NCBI RefSeq assembly: GCF_035083965.1
Contig: NC_089740.1
Coordinates: 8,925,552 to 8,989,551, forward strand
Direction of reading: 5' to 3'
Origin: Branchiostoma lanceolatum
Taxonomy: Eukaryota > Chordata > Leptocardii > Amphioxiformes > Branchiostomatidae
DNA: 64,000 nt
The notes below the pieces were generated by a model. It was not told the origin of the DNA, did not search any database, and saw nothing but the letters and a program-made list of their open reading frames with translations. A program made the translations under genes and the position numbers. The first letter of the stretch is position 1; every line of letters starts with the position of its first letter. Below, in pieces: positions 52,601 to 64,000 of this stretch.

Positions 52601-55421
52601 CATTTACCAGTAAAATTGAAACCTGTAGTTAAGATTTCCTGACATCTAATGATACACCCTTAGGGTAAACTTTGGCTCATAAGCAAACACACTTCTGAAC
52701 AAGGTCAACTTTATAATCCTAACTGCAGTCAAAACAATACTGCACAAGACAGAACATGTCACAATTTAGTACAGTTGAGAAAATGAGAGGCACTGTGAAA
52801 ATAAAACCACTGGGAACATTTCTACACTGTTTCTACACCTTCAGTGTACTGGTAATACATTGACTTGTATGGTTCGACATTTATACAGTACAAAAACAGG
52901 TAGATTTGTACATGTAAGTTTGGCCCTAACACTGACCACAACCAAGTTACTTACTTGTTTTGGCCATCGCCCTGCTGTCTAAATATTTGTGTCTTGTGAC
53001 CTTAATAGCTCACATCTGGCCTAGTTGCAGATCTTCCAATGGTTGAACCAGATGACTTGTGAGATTCTTAACAGTAGAATATTTATGTTTCTTAAAGTTA
53101 AGTCCACTAAATCTTTCTGGTTAAAAGTACATCATTCCGAAATATATATTACCTGCTAAGTTGAATTGTTACAAATTATAGTTAGTATAAAAAACACAAC
53201 ATACAGAACAACACCCCTACGACCTGAATGGTTCCTCCCTTATTTCAGCAAGGATTGATAAATCATGGACTAGCCCATTCATTTCAAAGGGATTGAAGGA
53301 TTGTTAGACCAACACTCCATCAATAAATCTAAGTCCTCCCCTTGCCCAAATAAGCTGCTCCTATAACTTTAAGTGATTGACAGGATATAGGTTATAGCGA
53401 ACATGTATCTAAAAAAATCCTCCCTAAAAAATAAAGTAGACCAACCCATCAGGTTAGATATTTACCTGGGACAGACTGTACTACTGATCATGCAGGGGTT
53501 ACAAAAGTAAATTGTAGGGACTCATGATTCGAGGGTACCTCGCAACGTAATAGTTAGTCTGAAGGACGAGTTGTAACATGTCTGGTTCCAGAAGTAGTCT
53601 TCACTATGATAACATCGGGGCTCAATCATAAATAACGCTGACGGGGGTCGTTTCAAAACGCTTGCAGCCACACGGAGCCAATGACATAGAAATTTTGCTT
53701 CAAATTTGATTAACATCATTTTAGAACAATTTTACATCAACGATGATGGCACGTTTTGTTACCTTGTACTGAATAGGAAATTCTAACAATATTTAGGAAG
53801 AAAGATAAGGATAGTTTTTACATAAAGGTTGGTTAAGCTACAACCAAATGAAAGAAAATTGATTTAAATTGAGGACAAGTTGAGAAGTGATTTAACTAGA
53901 GGCTGAGCTAGAAAAAAATGAAATACCCAAATGATATCAAATACAGCGTTGCCAAGAAACAAAAATATTTGATTCTGAATGATGAAGTTAATGATTTACA
54001 CCTTGCCAAATGGCAAGAAAAATTTGAACTAGAAACTCAAATGCCAAATCTAATAGCAATCTTCTCAAGCCCAGTACTGTGTACTAGGATCTATTTTCCT
54101 ATGGATTATAAATATTAACGCTCTGATTTCATGAATCATGGTGATACTGATAGTACTGATACGTCAAAAAATGTCATGACCAAATATGTTGAAAAATCAT
54201 TTACATTACTAGCTCCTTTTAGTTTATAATTTACTGTAATTAATCTAGATTTTAAAATGTGAGACTAAAATAATTGATATCATACTATGCACAGAAAGAT
54301 GTTGCAATTTGCAGACATTATGCAAATTTGGCAAATATGCAAATGAGGCAAGATTTGAAACCGAACCGCCAGTGAGACAAGTTTGTGTCTAGATTTCACG
54401 GCTGATTTCACATTTTAAACAACTCTAACTCCACTGCACACTTTCTAAATTAGTAACACATCAACAGTTATTACAAACCATTTAAGAGTTTGAATAGTAA
54501 CAGAAAAAAATGAAAGAATTGAGAGGAAATCTGAGAATAGACGATTAATAATTTCCGACCAAACCTCCAACTACGTTAACAGCAACGTATTTCTAGACTT
54601 CACAATTTAAAAAAACGACGACTTAGAAGTAACCATAAACACAAAGTTAACTTTTAAATTGTAAGGAATCAAAGAATTTCTTGAACCACTTTCATACATA
54701 TAAATTCATGCTGAACTTCTTCAGTTGGTCGAAGAAAAAACGTTTCTGCATCAAAGCGAAAATGGAAAACACCGACCAGAAAAGCCAGTTTGTATTTGAA
54801 GGTTTTCCTTGACACAAGCCGTTAAATTCTTGCCAGATTTAGTAGTTAAATGTACTAGAAAGTTCAGAGAAAGTTGTGGCATCGCGCTACACGAAAATTC
54901 CCGTCTGTGTCAAACATCATCCAAGCAACAACAACGCTTCCGATTTTTCGAAAAAACGCCCACGTCATGACTTTTTTCTCCGGAAAAAATCCCTTACTTT
55001 ACGGCAAACAGAGCTGAAATATCTACCATAATATGAGAGTAAACACAGTGGCTAAAATGTTGATAAAAAGTCTCGGCGGACAGAAGAGTTTACGGAAGGG
55101 AAACCCAGCTGAGAAGGACGCCGACCCAGGAAATTTATAATGGGAGGCGGTACACCAAAAATTGGACACATTTTGAATTTGTCACGATTTCTTCGCCGAA
55201 AAACTCGAAATCTGGGAAACTTCACGACATGAAACTCCGTAGGACGATAGAATAGGATGTCGCGAAGGTTTCTTACTGTTTAGCGAAGCGCTACGATGCG
55301 AAGCAAGGCGTAAGATTGAGGATAAAGAGATGGGAGTGGACGCGTACTCACCTAGAGATTGTTTACCATTCAGCTGCCATTTCCCGCGTACGTGCCGGGA
55401 CCCGGATGTAGGCACGCGCAT
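40660..55421 (-). CDS. CTDSPL2: CTD small phosphatase-like protein 2 (SCP4-type), 14 exons
   Basis: HAD-family Ser/Thr protein phosphatase of the FCP/SCP group. Exons: 55421-55352, 48818-48760, 46961-46845, 45898-45667, 45282-45178, 44816-44706, 44075-43940, 43308-43197, 42943-42857, 42651-42589, 42274-42195, 41705-41579, 41369-41274, 40725-40660. These give 486 aa (human 466). The N-terminal 280 residues are low-complexity: an acidic-Ser block (ESESESDSE), [10 protein letters not shown], Lys/Arg-rich tracts, and [15 protein letters not shown]. The phosphatase domain starts at about [15 protein letters not shown]. The catalytic DLDET is at 313-317, split by an intron. [18 protein letters not shown] and SWFMDKND follow. 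The two 5' exons ([10 protein letters not shown].. and [18 protein letters not shown]) are inferred from phase and position only; the other twelve are firm. Confidence 0.94.
41780..41960 (+). repeat. tRNA-derived SINE-like copy
   Basis: GTTTGAATCCCTGCTG (B-box-like) is followed by AAGAGTC..GGGACGTTAAGCCATGGTCC and TTGTCTAAAGAGCTAGG. The same order occurs, inverted, at 60236-60450 and 62693-62870. Boundaries are approximate. Confidence 0.65.
43146..43196 (-). repeat. Duplicated donor region beside a CTDSPL2 exon
   Basis: The exon ends GTGCTGGATCTG|GTAGGT. Thirty-five bases on, GTGCTGGATCTA|GTAAGT repeats exon end and donor. Using the second donor would add TAG after seven codons and remove the phosphatase domain. 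Confidence 0.7.
44189..44564. mobile_element. Foldback element in a CTDSPL2 intron
   Basis: Terminal inverted repeats of 23 bp (ATGAAGGGTAGGCATCCAGG.. and complement) carry two mismatches. It shares the CATCCAGGTAATAAGATATG start with 24084-24180. There is no ORF. Confidence 0.7.
45971..46183. mobile_element. MITE with TACTGTAAATGCAGAAATG ends
   Basis: Perfect 19-bp terminal inverted repeats at 45971-45989 and 46165-46183 surround a 213-bp element with GTTTTAAGTT, TTCGCGG and ATAAAACCACTG blocks. Fragments with ATAAAACCAC and ACTGTAAA motifs also appear near 27530, 40810, 43800, 49120 and 52800, so the family is common here. It lies in a CTDSPL2 intron. Confidence 0.8.
48441..48520. repeat. 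Two exact 40-bp tandem copies
   Basis: The unit (T-run, CCTATTGACACAAAATAACT, TTTATCCAGA) is repeated head to tail with almost no change, so it is a recent duplication. It lies in the CTDSPL2 intron next to an AGTCAAACCTGT..GACCACC-type dispersed repeat at 48358-48440 that is also present at 46205-46380. Confidence 0.9.
49625..50240. repeat. Degenerate tandem repeat in CTDSPL2 intron 1
   Basis: TTGGCACTA followed by CCCAGAA recurs at about 49668, 49886 and 50029, with diverged versions near 49744 and 50125. ATTGATTTGAAATTCATTTG occurs twice (about 49810 and 49947). Unit length varies, so it is an old array. Confidence 0.65.
51825..51925. repeat. 42-bp tandem repeat, 2.5 units
   Basis: Units start at GGGTTC (51825, 51867, about 51909) and share CTCATTAGCAT and CAGATAGAACACA. 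Confidence 0.85.
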
Positions 55422-57556
55422 GTCTGAAGGAATTTCACGGTCTAGCAGCGTCCCCTATTAATCGTACAACAAACTGCAGTCACTGTGTCACAGTCTAGCA
55501 GAGACCTCTAGCAATCTGTGAAATAATTGCAGGAAAAAATGCTGCGACCGCCACCATTTATTGCAAATACAGTACAGTAAAAGTTTATTCGACATTCCTC
55601 GTCGATGTAAAGACTTTGAAAATCCCTACCTGAAAATCTCTGTTGGAATTAAGTTGGCAACTGGTATTTTACAGGATGGTGAATAACAATAAAGTTTAAA
55701 TGGAAATAAAGAATTGTTTGGTTATTTGATACATGAAATGATCAGTATACAAATAAGGTATCACAACAATGGACGTATCACGTATCATAAATAGATATTA
55801 GATAAATGGACGTATCACAGTAGCGGTCAATGATGAAGACCACGCAGCAGCGCCCTCCAGCAGACTTTTAAGGCGCTGCAGCACGAGGGAATTTCTGGAT
55901 GGCTTTAGGGTGCTCATATCACAGGTGCAACTGACTTCCTCCACAAATGATACCAATGAATTCCAGCATAATTCTTGTGACTACCTCAGCTCAGAGTTAT
56001 GAACTATGTTTCTTCTTCCTAGCCTTCTTCTTTCATCTTAGGCTACCAACTTCAACCTGCTGCTGATATTTGTAGCCTATATACATGTACTGGCTGTAAG
56101 GTCTTGGACCATCGCACACCGGGGTGGTGGGTTCTATAACGTGCGTGGGGTATGGCTCTCCCCAAACACAGGTCTGTATATTAAAAGAGTGTTGTAGACA
56201 CAGACAGAACTAAGACTGATTGGATTAGCAACAATTTTTTATTGAGTACCGTTAACAACTGTCCAGCAGTTAGAAAGGCCACTTTCAGTCTTCTGTTGGG
56301 TCTATGTACATGCTTGAACAATTCAACACTCCTTTACACCTTACTGTAATCCTACATTTTGTAAACCTGACACAAATTAACAGCATTAAGTTGAACTCAA
56401 AGTGCAGCGTGTCCTCTCCCTACCACCATGTCACAGCACAAAAGGTACAAAAATGGCCACAGCATGCTAGAAAGGGTTAAGGATATAAAGCGCATGTAAT
56501 TGCAGTGGTTTCATGTAAGGTACATACTTGTTGTTATCATTAACATACTGTTAACTTAAGCAAGCATCATTAACTTATTGTCATAGTTGCCAGCAACTAC
56601 ATGTATGTAATCAATGCAGCAAACGAGGCAAGCTAGAAAACATTAGAACAGCTTACCTTACTGCAATACCAATGATTTTACATTCAAAACTTACTGGTGA
56701 TTATCATATGTATATGATCAAACAGCTGATTATAACACTGTGAAATACTTTATCAATTTTGCTAAATGTATTCCATGTACATGTAGTATCAAACCTACAA
56801 TATCATTAATCATATCTACATTATCATTGACAAGTATCATATTGTATTGCAACTTGCAAGTACATTGTATTTGAAAATTACTTCACTGTACAAATTATTT
56901 ATCCTATTATACAAAGAGAATTCCAAGCATTATAAGTGTACACATGGAAAATTTGGGAATTATTTCAGAAAGTTATGAAAGTAGAATTTGGAAGAAAATA
57001 GCCAGAAGATTTCAATTTGGTCAATTCTCTTATATAGAATTTAAAGATGTTTAACTATATACACACGGAAAATGTTATACGTTTCTTGTAAAAAACGTGA
57101 TGATAACCTTTATATCAGTACAAACATCTATCTTATCATAAATGTTAGAAAAATCTGTCTGCAACAAGTTATATACGAAACATTGTACTACTAGTATGAA
57201 TCCTTCTTCAAAGCCAACAAGATTGGAAGATATACTGCATACATTACAAACAATGGCATCAACAGTTTTCACAAAATGCACTGAGCCAGTTGAAAACACA
57301 TACTAATATGAAATGACAAAAAATATGACTCTATAATACATTACATGTAAGTTTTTGTTTGTTTGTTCATGACTTGGCGCAAGGACATTATATGCTCAGT
57401 CCTTTCTTTATAATGTCCTTGCTTGGAGGGAGCAAATCCAACCCACACCCCTCAGTCTCAATGGTTTCTTCTACACCGACATGGCAGTGGATTTGGAAGT
57501 AGGGAATGTTGACTTCAATGACTTGTTGAACAAGGGTGAACAAGGACTACATTTCT
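55422..57556. other. Between CTDSPL2 start and the EGF-receptor stop
   Basis: No coding exon seen. The side next to 55421 is the CTDSPL2 promoter, with moderately higher GC. The side next to 57556 is the receptor 3' UTR, whose end I cannot fix. Confidence 0.5.
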
Positions 57557-60500
57557 TTACAGAAGAATGTCTGGCAGTGACTGACTCCCCCCTCCCATCT
57601 TCTCATATTCTTCCTTCTCGTTCCCTCCCTCCTTGCCGTCTTTCGAGATCTTATCCAGGATAGGGGTGGATCCACTCATGTCTTCGTACTGAGTCTTAAC
57701 GCTCGATCGTTCGCTCAAAGGTCGCGGCGTTTCGTATGTCGTGTTGTCTCTGTCGTCGCTTTCAATATCGTCAGTAGTGTCCACACTCTTCATGTCTTCG
57801 TACGGCAGTGCATCGTTGACGTAATCGTTATCTGTAAACACGCCGTCGTCGTCTACGGGTTTGGGTACGTTCTCGTACGACGGTTGTACATCCGCACCTT
57901 CTACGCTTACTGCACCGTCCGTGGATGTCCCTGTTATTCTCTCCCTAGAGGGTGTGGCTACATTGCCAATGTAGTCATACCCTCCAGGTGACGCCGGCAC
58001 AGGGACGTCGTCTGTTCCACCGCTGGCTGGCGTTGTCGCCTTGCTGTAGTCCACGTACGCGTAGATGTGCGACGTGCGGTCGCCCTCCGACATGATACTC
58101 GTCACGCGAGGCAGCGGGGTTTGTGGATGGACCAACGGCATGTAGAAGTTCTTTTCGGGCGTGGTCGGTAGCGGCATTGCGGTCGGTAACATGGGATCCG
58201 AGCTCTGTCCTCTCCTCAAGTCAGATTTTACACTCGCCTTCTTTTTCTTCTTCTCAGATTTCTTGTTCATCTTTGCTGCTTCTTTCCGTACTCGTGCGAT
58301 ATCCTCGTAGATGGTGTCATCTTCCTCTCCTCTGTTGGTGCTTCTCTCGTTCCCACCATCATTCCTGGCACCTTTCCGGGAGAGTTTCTGCCAGAAGGAA
58401 GGCTGTTTCTTCACGGTGATCGCTGGTTGGCTGGGCGGTATCTCCACATCTTCATACAGGTTCGCTGGAGCGGCAGTCTCCTGTTGTGTACTTGAACCTG
58501 TTATGCAGAAAACACAAAGAAAAATTAGACCACAGAAAACAACTTTTGCGTCCTTATTTCAAAATTACAATACAAAAATGTTAAATGCAATGTCTAATTT
58601 TTGAATACATGGCTGTGTGTGGAAAACTTTGATAATCTCCTTGCATGCTAAGGTAGCTTTTTAGCTAACAATCAGCTTACAGAAAAATATGAACAGTATA
58701 TTAAGTAGTTAAGTGTGACAAAACAAGAGGTAAGTACCTTTAGCTGCAGCTGCCACCTCTGCAAATGTCACATGCCCACCTACAGCACCTGCCACGTCGG
58801 GTGGCGCACCTGGTACAACTGGCTGCTGGTCGGGGAGCTTAGTGTACTTCCTGGGACCACCTGATTTAACTGAGGGGCAAAAGAATGTAAAGTGAATAAG
58901 GGGCCAAAATTTGTGGGAAACTCCGTTTTTCAGAGGGGACGTACCTAAAATGGAGGTCTCATGTTCGAGGAGGTGCCTCAAGCATGTTAAAGGGGAAGGG
59001 CTAGTAACCCCTCCCTGTAAAAGTATACCCTGCTAGTGAAACTGCAGCCACAACAACCCTTACTGTGCAGTGCCTCCTATAGCTAGCTGAGGCTGATGGT
59101 ACTGTTTGTATTTATCCATAGAATAAAAAGTAACCACTAAATATTGAATAATAAGGAAGCAGCAATACAACAATGTAGTTCCAGTATCTATTTTTCCCCC
59201 TACCTAGCTTCTCTTTTATGAAATAAAAAAAATCAACCCCAGAAACTTCTGAAAGAAAAAGTCGCTGAAAAGAAAATGGAGGTTTGCTTTAAAATCTGAA
59301 GCATGTCTAGTCCTCACACAACATGGAAAACCTGACAATAAAACACTGTGTAAGTGTATGTACTTACCCACGACCATGCACTGTCTCTGGGTGAAGCTGT
59401 TTTTCCTGTTCTCCTCGTTCACAGCCGTACATTCAGCAGTGGGCGCGGGAACCATCAGCGTCTCCAGCTCCATGGGGTGGCGGTGGGTCTCCCTGTTCAG
59501 ATGAAATCAGCCGAGTTATAAACCAATTTATGTCATACTTGGGCAGTGATAATGTTTGATACATGTGTTCCAGACCGGGTGATATTTTGGGTTATCACAC
59601 AGGCTTCTACTTGTATCCCATTGGCTTCCATGGAATCATTCGTACACACTACGTATACGCTGCATGCGCCATGGTTGAAAACTGCTGTTGTTATAATGTT
59701 TAACAAAGTTTCTCAAGTTCTGGAGCATTTTGCAAAGAAATGTGTGTTTCCTCAGTGGGCATTACATACAATGACTTGTAAATAAAATACAACATGGTGT
59801 ATTCCGCATGACCCTCGGTCCCAGCCCTCCCACTTCATATCAATATCAAGAAACTGTAATTCTTTCTGTCCACTTCATTTGCATTTCTGAAATCATCTAA
59901 GAAACATCTTATCAATTTACATATACATGTAGGTGCGACGTTAGTTAAGACTACCTTTTATGGAAGCAGGCCTTCCCTCTCCTTCTACACACGGCTACGG
60001 ACAGGATCAGGACGATCAACAGAACACCCATCACCACGGCAACGATGATGTAGAACACCAGAATGTTGCCGTGGGATACATCGTCAGCTGTGCTGGCAGC
60101 CGTCAGAACTGGGGCCATTTCTGGGGAGAAACATTCAACAATAAAAATTATTAGAATATTTGACTTAGATTTTTAAAAGGAAAAGGAAATCAAAGTGATC
60201 TTGAACAAGTTAACTGAGGAGCAATTCTTCCACTGGTCCCGACAGAGAAGATAGACACTATGTACAGTAGTTACAGGTTCATTGTACCGGGGAAATTCCC
60301 TTAGCTCTTTTCGACAAGCACAGAGAGCAGTGGACCACAGCTTAATGTCCCGCCCTAAGGACAGCGACCCTTTCCAGTAGCATGCATATCAGGTGAGCCA
60401 CGCAGCCGGGATTCGAACACCAAACCCCTTGGTCCAGAGGCAGGGTCACTTACCCTTACTAACTAAAAGCAAGCACAGCAAACCTGTATCAGTTATAAGC

Positions 60501-63393
60501 ATATCCAGAAAACTGATTTTGGAATATTCCTCTGCGTTGCTTACAAAGGAAGCTCTAAACCAACCTCATATACACAGATTTACCAACCTGATGAAACTGT
60601 TCACAGATATTCACAAGAATAGTTTTCCTCACCATTTTCACACCTCTCCCCTGTGTACCCCGGTGGACAGTGGCATCTCCCGGTCACATGATCACAGCTG
60701 TTGCCATGGTTACAGGCACACTTCTGGGAACACTGGTCGCCATAGAAACCAAGCGGACACATGGCTGTGCAGCTACATGGAATAGGAGAAGAAAATTTAT
60801 TAATGCCACGGACAAACAGTCATGTTTTTTCTATCATATTCATAGCTCAACAAAAAAAAGAGTTTGAACATCTCACACCTCTGTGAAATACTTTTTAGAA
60901 CTTCCTGCTTAATTGCAGTTCATGCAAATAAGGTTTTGATAAACATCACACACGTCTATTGATCACCTCCTGTCATGCTACAGTGAACGTGACTAACATA
61001 TGAAAAATATATAAATGTGAAAACACACAACAGACAGATAGACCAAAACAATACTCCTGTGAATTAGTAGCCTCTTCCATTGACCCCATGACCTGGAATG
61101 TCTGTCAGCTGTAGACAAGTTCACAAGGACTAATTTTACCAACTCTGAACTCCACTTCCTGTCACTTCCACAACTCTGACCTTTTGCCCTTTGTGACTTC
61201 CAGTGACTTTGGTGAGAGATGCTTATATAGCATATGAAAATAACTGATTCAGAAGAAACACAGGCAAACAAACAGCCCTCACCTCTCTCCCTGCCAGCCA
61301 GGGTTACACATGCACTTCCCATCTCTGGTCCGACACACGGAGTTGTTACCAGGGCAGTGACAGCTGAACAGACACCCCGGTCCGTACCGACCCTCCGAAC
61401 ACTCCGACTCACACTGGGCGCCATGGAAACCCGCATCACAGCTGGAGAAATGGAAAAAAAGCAAGCCTTTAAAAAAAATCCTAGCTTTGAAAGTAAGTAA
61501 TGAAATAAAATATGATGGTGGCAAGTAAAAACGATGATCTCATAACTCAATGAAATATAATTTTTTGTAAATTTCTTGACAAAATATAACATAACCATCT
61601 AATTCACAATGTATTCTGATGGTCTCTTCATTGCAATCATAACAAAAAGATGGCAGACGTCAATCGGTCATACCCATACCCATACTTCCTACTACATACT
61701 GCCTTGTGACTTTTCCAGTCCCAAAGACAAAAATAACAGCACTTACCTGTAGGATGTATGTCAAAGCTGGAAATTGCAGAAACACACAGAAACACACACA
61801 GACAGACAGACAAGTCAAAAACAATACTTCACTCCCTTGGGGTGAAGTTATGAATCAACTAATCTTTTAGATTAATGAAATGAAACATCTGCTTTAGAGC
61901 TGGAGGTAAAACAATAACTTACAGACAGGCCCCAGTGAAAGGGTTGCAGGTACCATGTTCTGCACAGTCGCACTGTAGCTCACAGTCCAACCCAGCTGTA
62001 CCTCCTTGACAGGGGATGTCACAGTGTTCTCCTCTCCAACCTGTACATAATACAGCACACATTAACACGTCATCAACACAGATGAGCTGGGATGCACCTG
62101 ATATCCCTGAGGTACAGTAAATAGCCGCTAGGAGGCCCATTATCGAACTTGACCTTCCTATTCCCAACTCTATTCACCAGAGTACTATAAATTTTATCAC
62201 AATCTATTCACAGCATCTCGAGTTATCCTGGTAACAAACAAACATACTAACAAACATAAAAGGTCCGCTACAGTAAAGTAGAAAGCCCCCAGGAGGCCCA
62301 TTTACAAACATGATCTTCGTCTCCCCGACATCTACTTACCTGCAAAAAATCATGAACATCCATCCATCCATAGCTTCAAGAGTTATGCCGTCTACATAGT
62401 TACACAGTCACTCCACCATGGCATAACCGAAAACATAATCTTCTTGAAAATGTGCTCACCTGCGGTACAGTTACAGAAGCCGTCCGTGCCGCGGCAGGTG
62501 GCGCCGTGCTGACAGCTGCAGTCCTCCAGACAGTCCTGCCCGTGTTTACCAGCTGGACAGGTGGCAATGCAGCTGCACACAAAACAACAAACAGGAAAGT
62601 TGGTTAAATGCCATGAGAGAAAGTGAAAGTCATCTCAAAAAAGTTTAGCTCAAATGAACTGAATGAACAGTTGAGATACTTAAAACCGCCACTATGTTTA
62701 ATACAGGTTCACTGTACCAGCCAGGGAAAGTCTCCTAGCTCTTTCCAACAAGTACAATATAATGAACAGTGGACCATGGCTTAACATCCTGTCCTAGGGA
62801 CTGCAACCCTTTCCAGTAGTTTGCATGACTTCTCGGTCGAGTCGCTAACCACTCAGACTACACTACTAACTGTATGCAAGCTACTACAGAATAAAAATTA
62901 CAACACAAATCAATTGATTATTCAAATATTGGTCAATAACAAACAAAATTTCATAATCATATTCATAATGGTGCTTGATTGTTTTAACTTTGATAAACCA
63001 GTCTGAACTTACTTTGACCCCATATAGCCAGGAGGACATCTATCAGCACAGGTCGGGCCCTGAAAAACAGTAGGAATTAAACGTTTGGTCAACAAAAATC
63101 ATCTGACTTACAGGTACAGAAGCTATTATAATCTTGAAACATTCTATAAGGTCCACAAACTTTATGAGTTTGTCCAGATCACATAGATTAAAATTGATAG
63201 ACTATCCCTTAGTATATATGTAATAGCCTTTGGCTATAATATGTCAGCCTTTGTCAAGTAAAGAATTTAAGATGAAATTAAAAAAAAAAGAATAACAAAA
63301 TAAGTGAGTCTCTTACCCTCCATCCATTGGAACAGGTGCAGTAGTTTGCTCCTGTGCATGTTCCGTGTTCCGAACACTCCGGATCACAAGTAG
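57557..63393 (-). CDS. Multiple EGF-like-domain receptor (MEGF/SCARF/PEAR1-like), 3' part
   Basis: Single-pass membrane receptor; the 5' end is outside the window. Exons: 63393-63317, 63059-63013, 62572-62460, 62040-61923, 61441-61283, 60772-60633, 60120-59955, 59492-59368, 58869-58738, 58497-57557, giving 671 aa. The extracellular part is a run of laminin-type EGF repeats, for example CADRCPPGYMG, CSCQHGATC, CDCAEHGTC and CDAGFHGAQC. A 23-residue membrane segment (FYIIVAVVMGVLLIVLILS..) is followed by RRRGK. The tail of about 430 residues has no kinase. It has a Lys-rich block and many phosphotyrosine-like motifs: two YEDM (PI3K p85 type), YENV and YVND (Grb2 type), YEDV, YEDI and YIGN. Family members act in engulfment and adhesion. 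I cannot tell which vertebrate orthologue it is. Confidence 0.87.
60236..60450 (-). repeat. tRNA-derived SINE-like copy
   Basis: On the minus strand it reads CCTCTGGACC..GTTCGAATCCCGGCTG, then AAAGGGTCGCTGTCC, GGGACATTAAGC and GTGGTCCACTG. It is the same family as 41780-41960, within an intron of the EGF-receptor gene. Confidence 0.65.
62693..62875 (-). repeat. tRNA-derived SINE-like copy
   Basis: Shares CAGGTTCACTGTACC, AGCTCTTTCCAACAAGTACA, GTGGACCATGGCTTAA and AACCCTTTCCAGTAG with the 60236-60450 copy in the same orientation. The tRNA-like head is partly lost. Confidence 0.6.
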
Positions 63394-64000
63394 CTGTGGT
63401 GGGAATAAACAAAGTGTCGATAAAATTCTGTAAAACTTTGTCAGGAACTAGGTCTTATTTCTTGTTTTCTATCTTATTCTTAGCTTAAGTTGACAATTAT
63501 TCGATGCATTATATTGTATAGCCTTTTGCATCACGGCCGAGGGAGTTAGAGAAAAAATCTTGTCCACCTACATGTGCGTTTGCAGAACACTTACTAGCGC
63601 CCTCTATCAACTACATAGTGAACTACATGTGTATAAGATGGAACAAGACACAATGCACAAAGGGGGTCACATCATCAAATTAATCCGGCTTCCAAAAGCA
63701 AAGGAGCAGCATACATGTAGGAATGATTCCAAAAATGGCTGGATTCAAATTTGATTCCAGATCTTTTCTAAATCCATGCCCTTTTTATTGAACAGAGGAC
63801 TTCATATCATATACCAAAAAAATGTCCTTGATACATTTGTATACCCAAGAAAAAAGTCATAGCAAAACAATGCAGAATTTTTTTAGTTATTCAGTTTAGA
63901 AACCAGCAAACCAAGAAACCAACACACAATTTCTTGCGATAGAACAACATCTTAGTAATTATACAGTCACTCCTAGATCCTGGCTCTTCATCTGTATTCC
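63394..64000. other. Intron of the EGF-receptor gene to window end
   Basis: I see no further exon. The next upstream EGF exon must lie beyond the window, because exon 63393-63317 begins in phase 2 with no start codon. Confidence 0.6.

Larger units (their letters stand above)
48819..55351. other. CTDSPL2 first intron (6.5 kb)
   Basis: No recognisable gene within. It contains a degenerate tandem repeat at about 49625-50240 (unit about 145-215 bp, marked by TTGGCACTA..CCCAGAA at 49668, 49886 and 50029, with TTGATTTGAAATTCATTTG). A 42-bp repeat with two and a half units lies at 51825-51925. A 12-G run is at 52243. The last 400 bp before the exon, near 55000-55350, is less AT-rich. Confidence 0.6.

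Noticed and set aside
60993..61598. 201-codon minus-strand frame
   Set aside because: It overlaps the EGF exon 61441-61283 in the wrong frame; the correct frame has the Cys pattern.
61750..61790. Possible 20-base microexon of the receptor gene (between TTTCCAG and ACAG|GTAAGT)
   Set aside because: Splicing exon 62040-61923 directly to 61441-61283 restores a perfect EGF motif (ACL-CDAGF). The microexon would shift the frame.

Overview
This is a piece of an intron-rich animal genome, most likely a lancelet (amphioxus, Branchiostoma). The genes are deuterostome-type orthologues with GT-AG introns of 0.1-6.5 kb. There are many short foldback elements and tRNA-derived SINE-like repeats, and no bacterial or organellar features. 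The species is inferred from gene content and repeat style and cannot be proved from the window alone.

Layout: (1) 1446-6516, + strand: a complete 10-exon SQOR gene (mitochondrial sulfide:quinone oxidoreductase, 448 aa). (2) 28805-10826, - strand: a complete GALNT7-type polypeptide GalNAc-transferase (694 aa), convergent with SQOR. One of its 13 exon positions is filled by five tandem, intact, non-identical versions of the same exon. That exon carries a catalytic metal-ligand His and the following loop. (3) 32089-30053 and 35680-34005, - strand: two tandem paralogues of a small secreted fibrinogen-related-domain (FReD) lectin, both with broken reading frames. (4) 55421-40660, - strand: a complete 14-exon CTDSPL2 (SCP4-type HAD protein phosphatase, 486 aa). 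(5) 63393-57557, - strand: the 3' part (671 aa) of a multiple-EGF-domain single-pass receptor with a tyrosine-rich tail. Its 5' end lies beyond the window.

The exon models were built by hand. Every coding junction given uses a GT donor and an AG acceptor, and reading phase is kept across every junction. Reconstructed lengths (448, 694, 486 aa) are close to the vertebrate orthologues.

The genes do not form one pathway. SQOR oxidises sulfide in mitochondria, GALNT7 acts in Golgi O-glycosylation, the FReD genes resemble secreted innate lectins, CTDSPL2 is a phosphatase, and the EGF receptor is probably a phagocytic or adhesion-type receptor.

The most striking signal is repeated local duplication across exon-intron boundaries: five full exon copies in GALNT7; partial pseudo-exons beside SQOR exons 2 and 7, GALNT7 exons 7 and 12, and a CTDSPL2 donor; and an 89-bp inverted copy of a FReD exon in the adjoining intron. 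The GALNT7 array is the best candidate for an undescribed system: a set of exchangeable catalytic-loop cassettes, probably used one at a time, that could give one O-glycosyltransferase gene several acceptor specificities.
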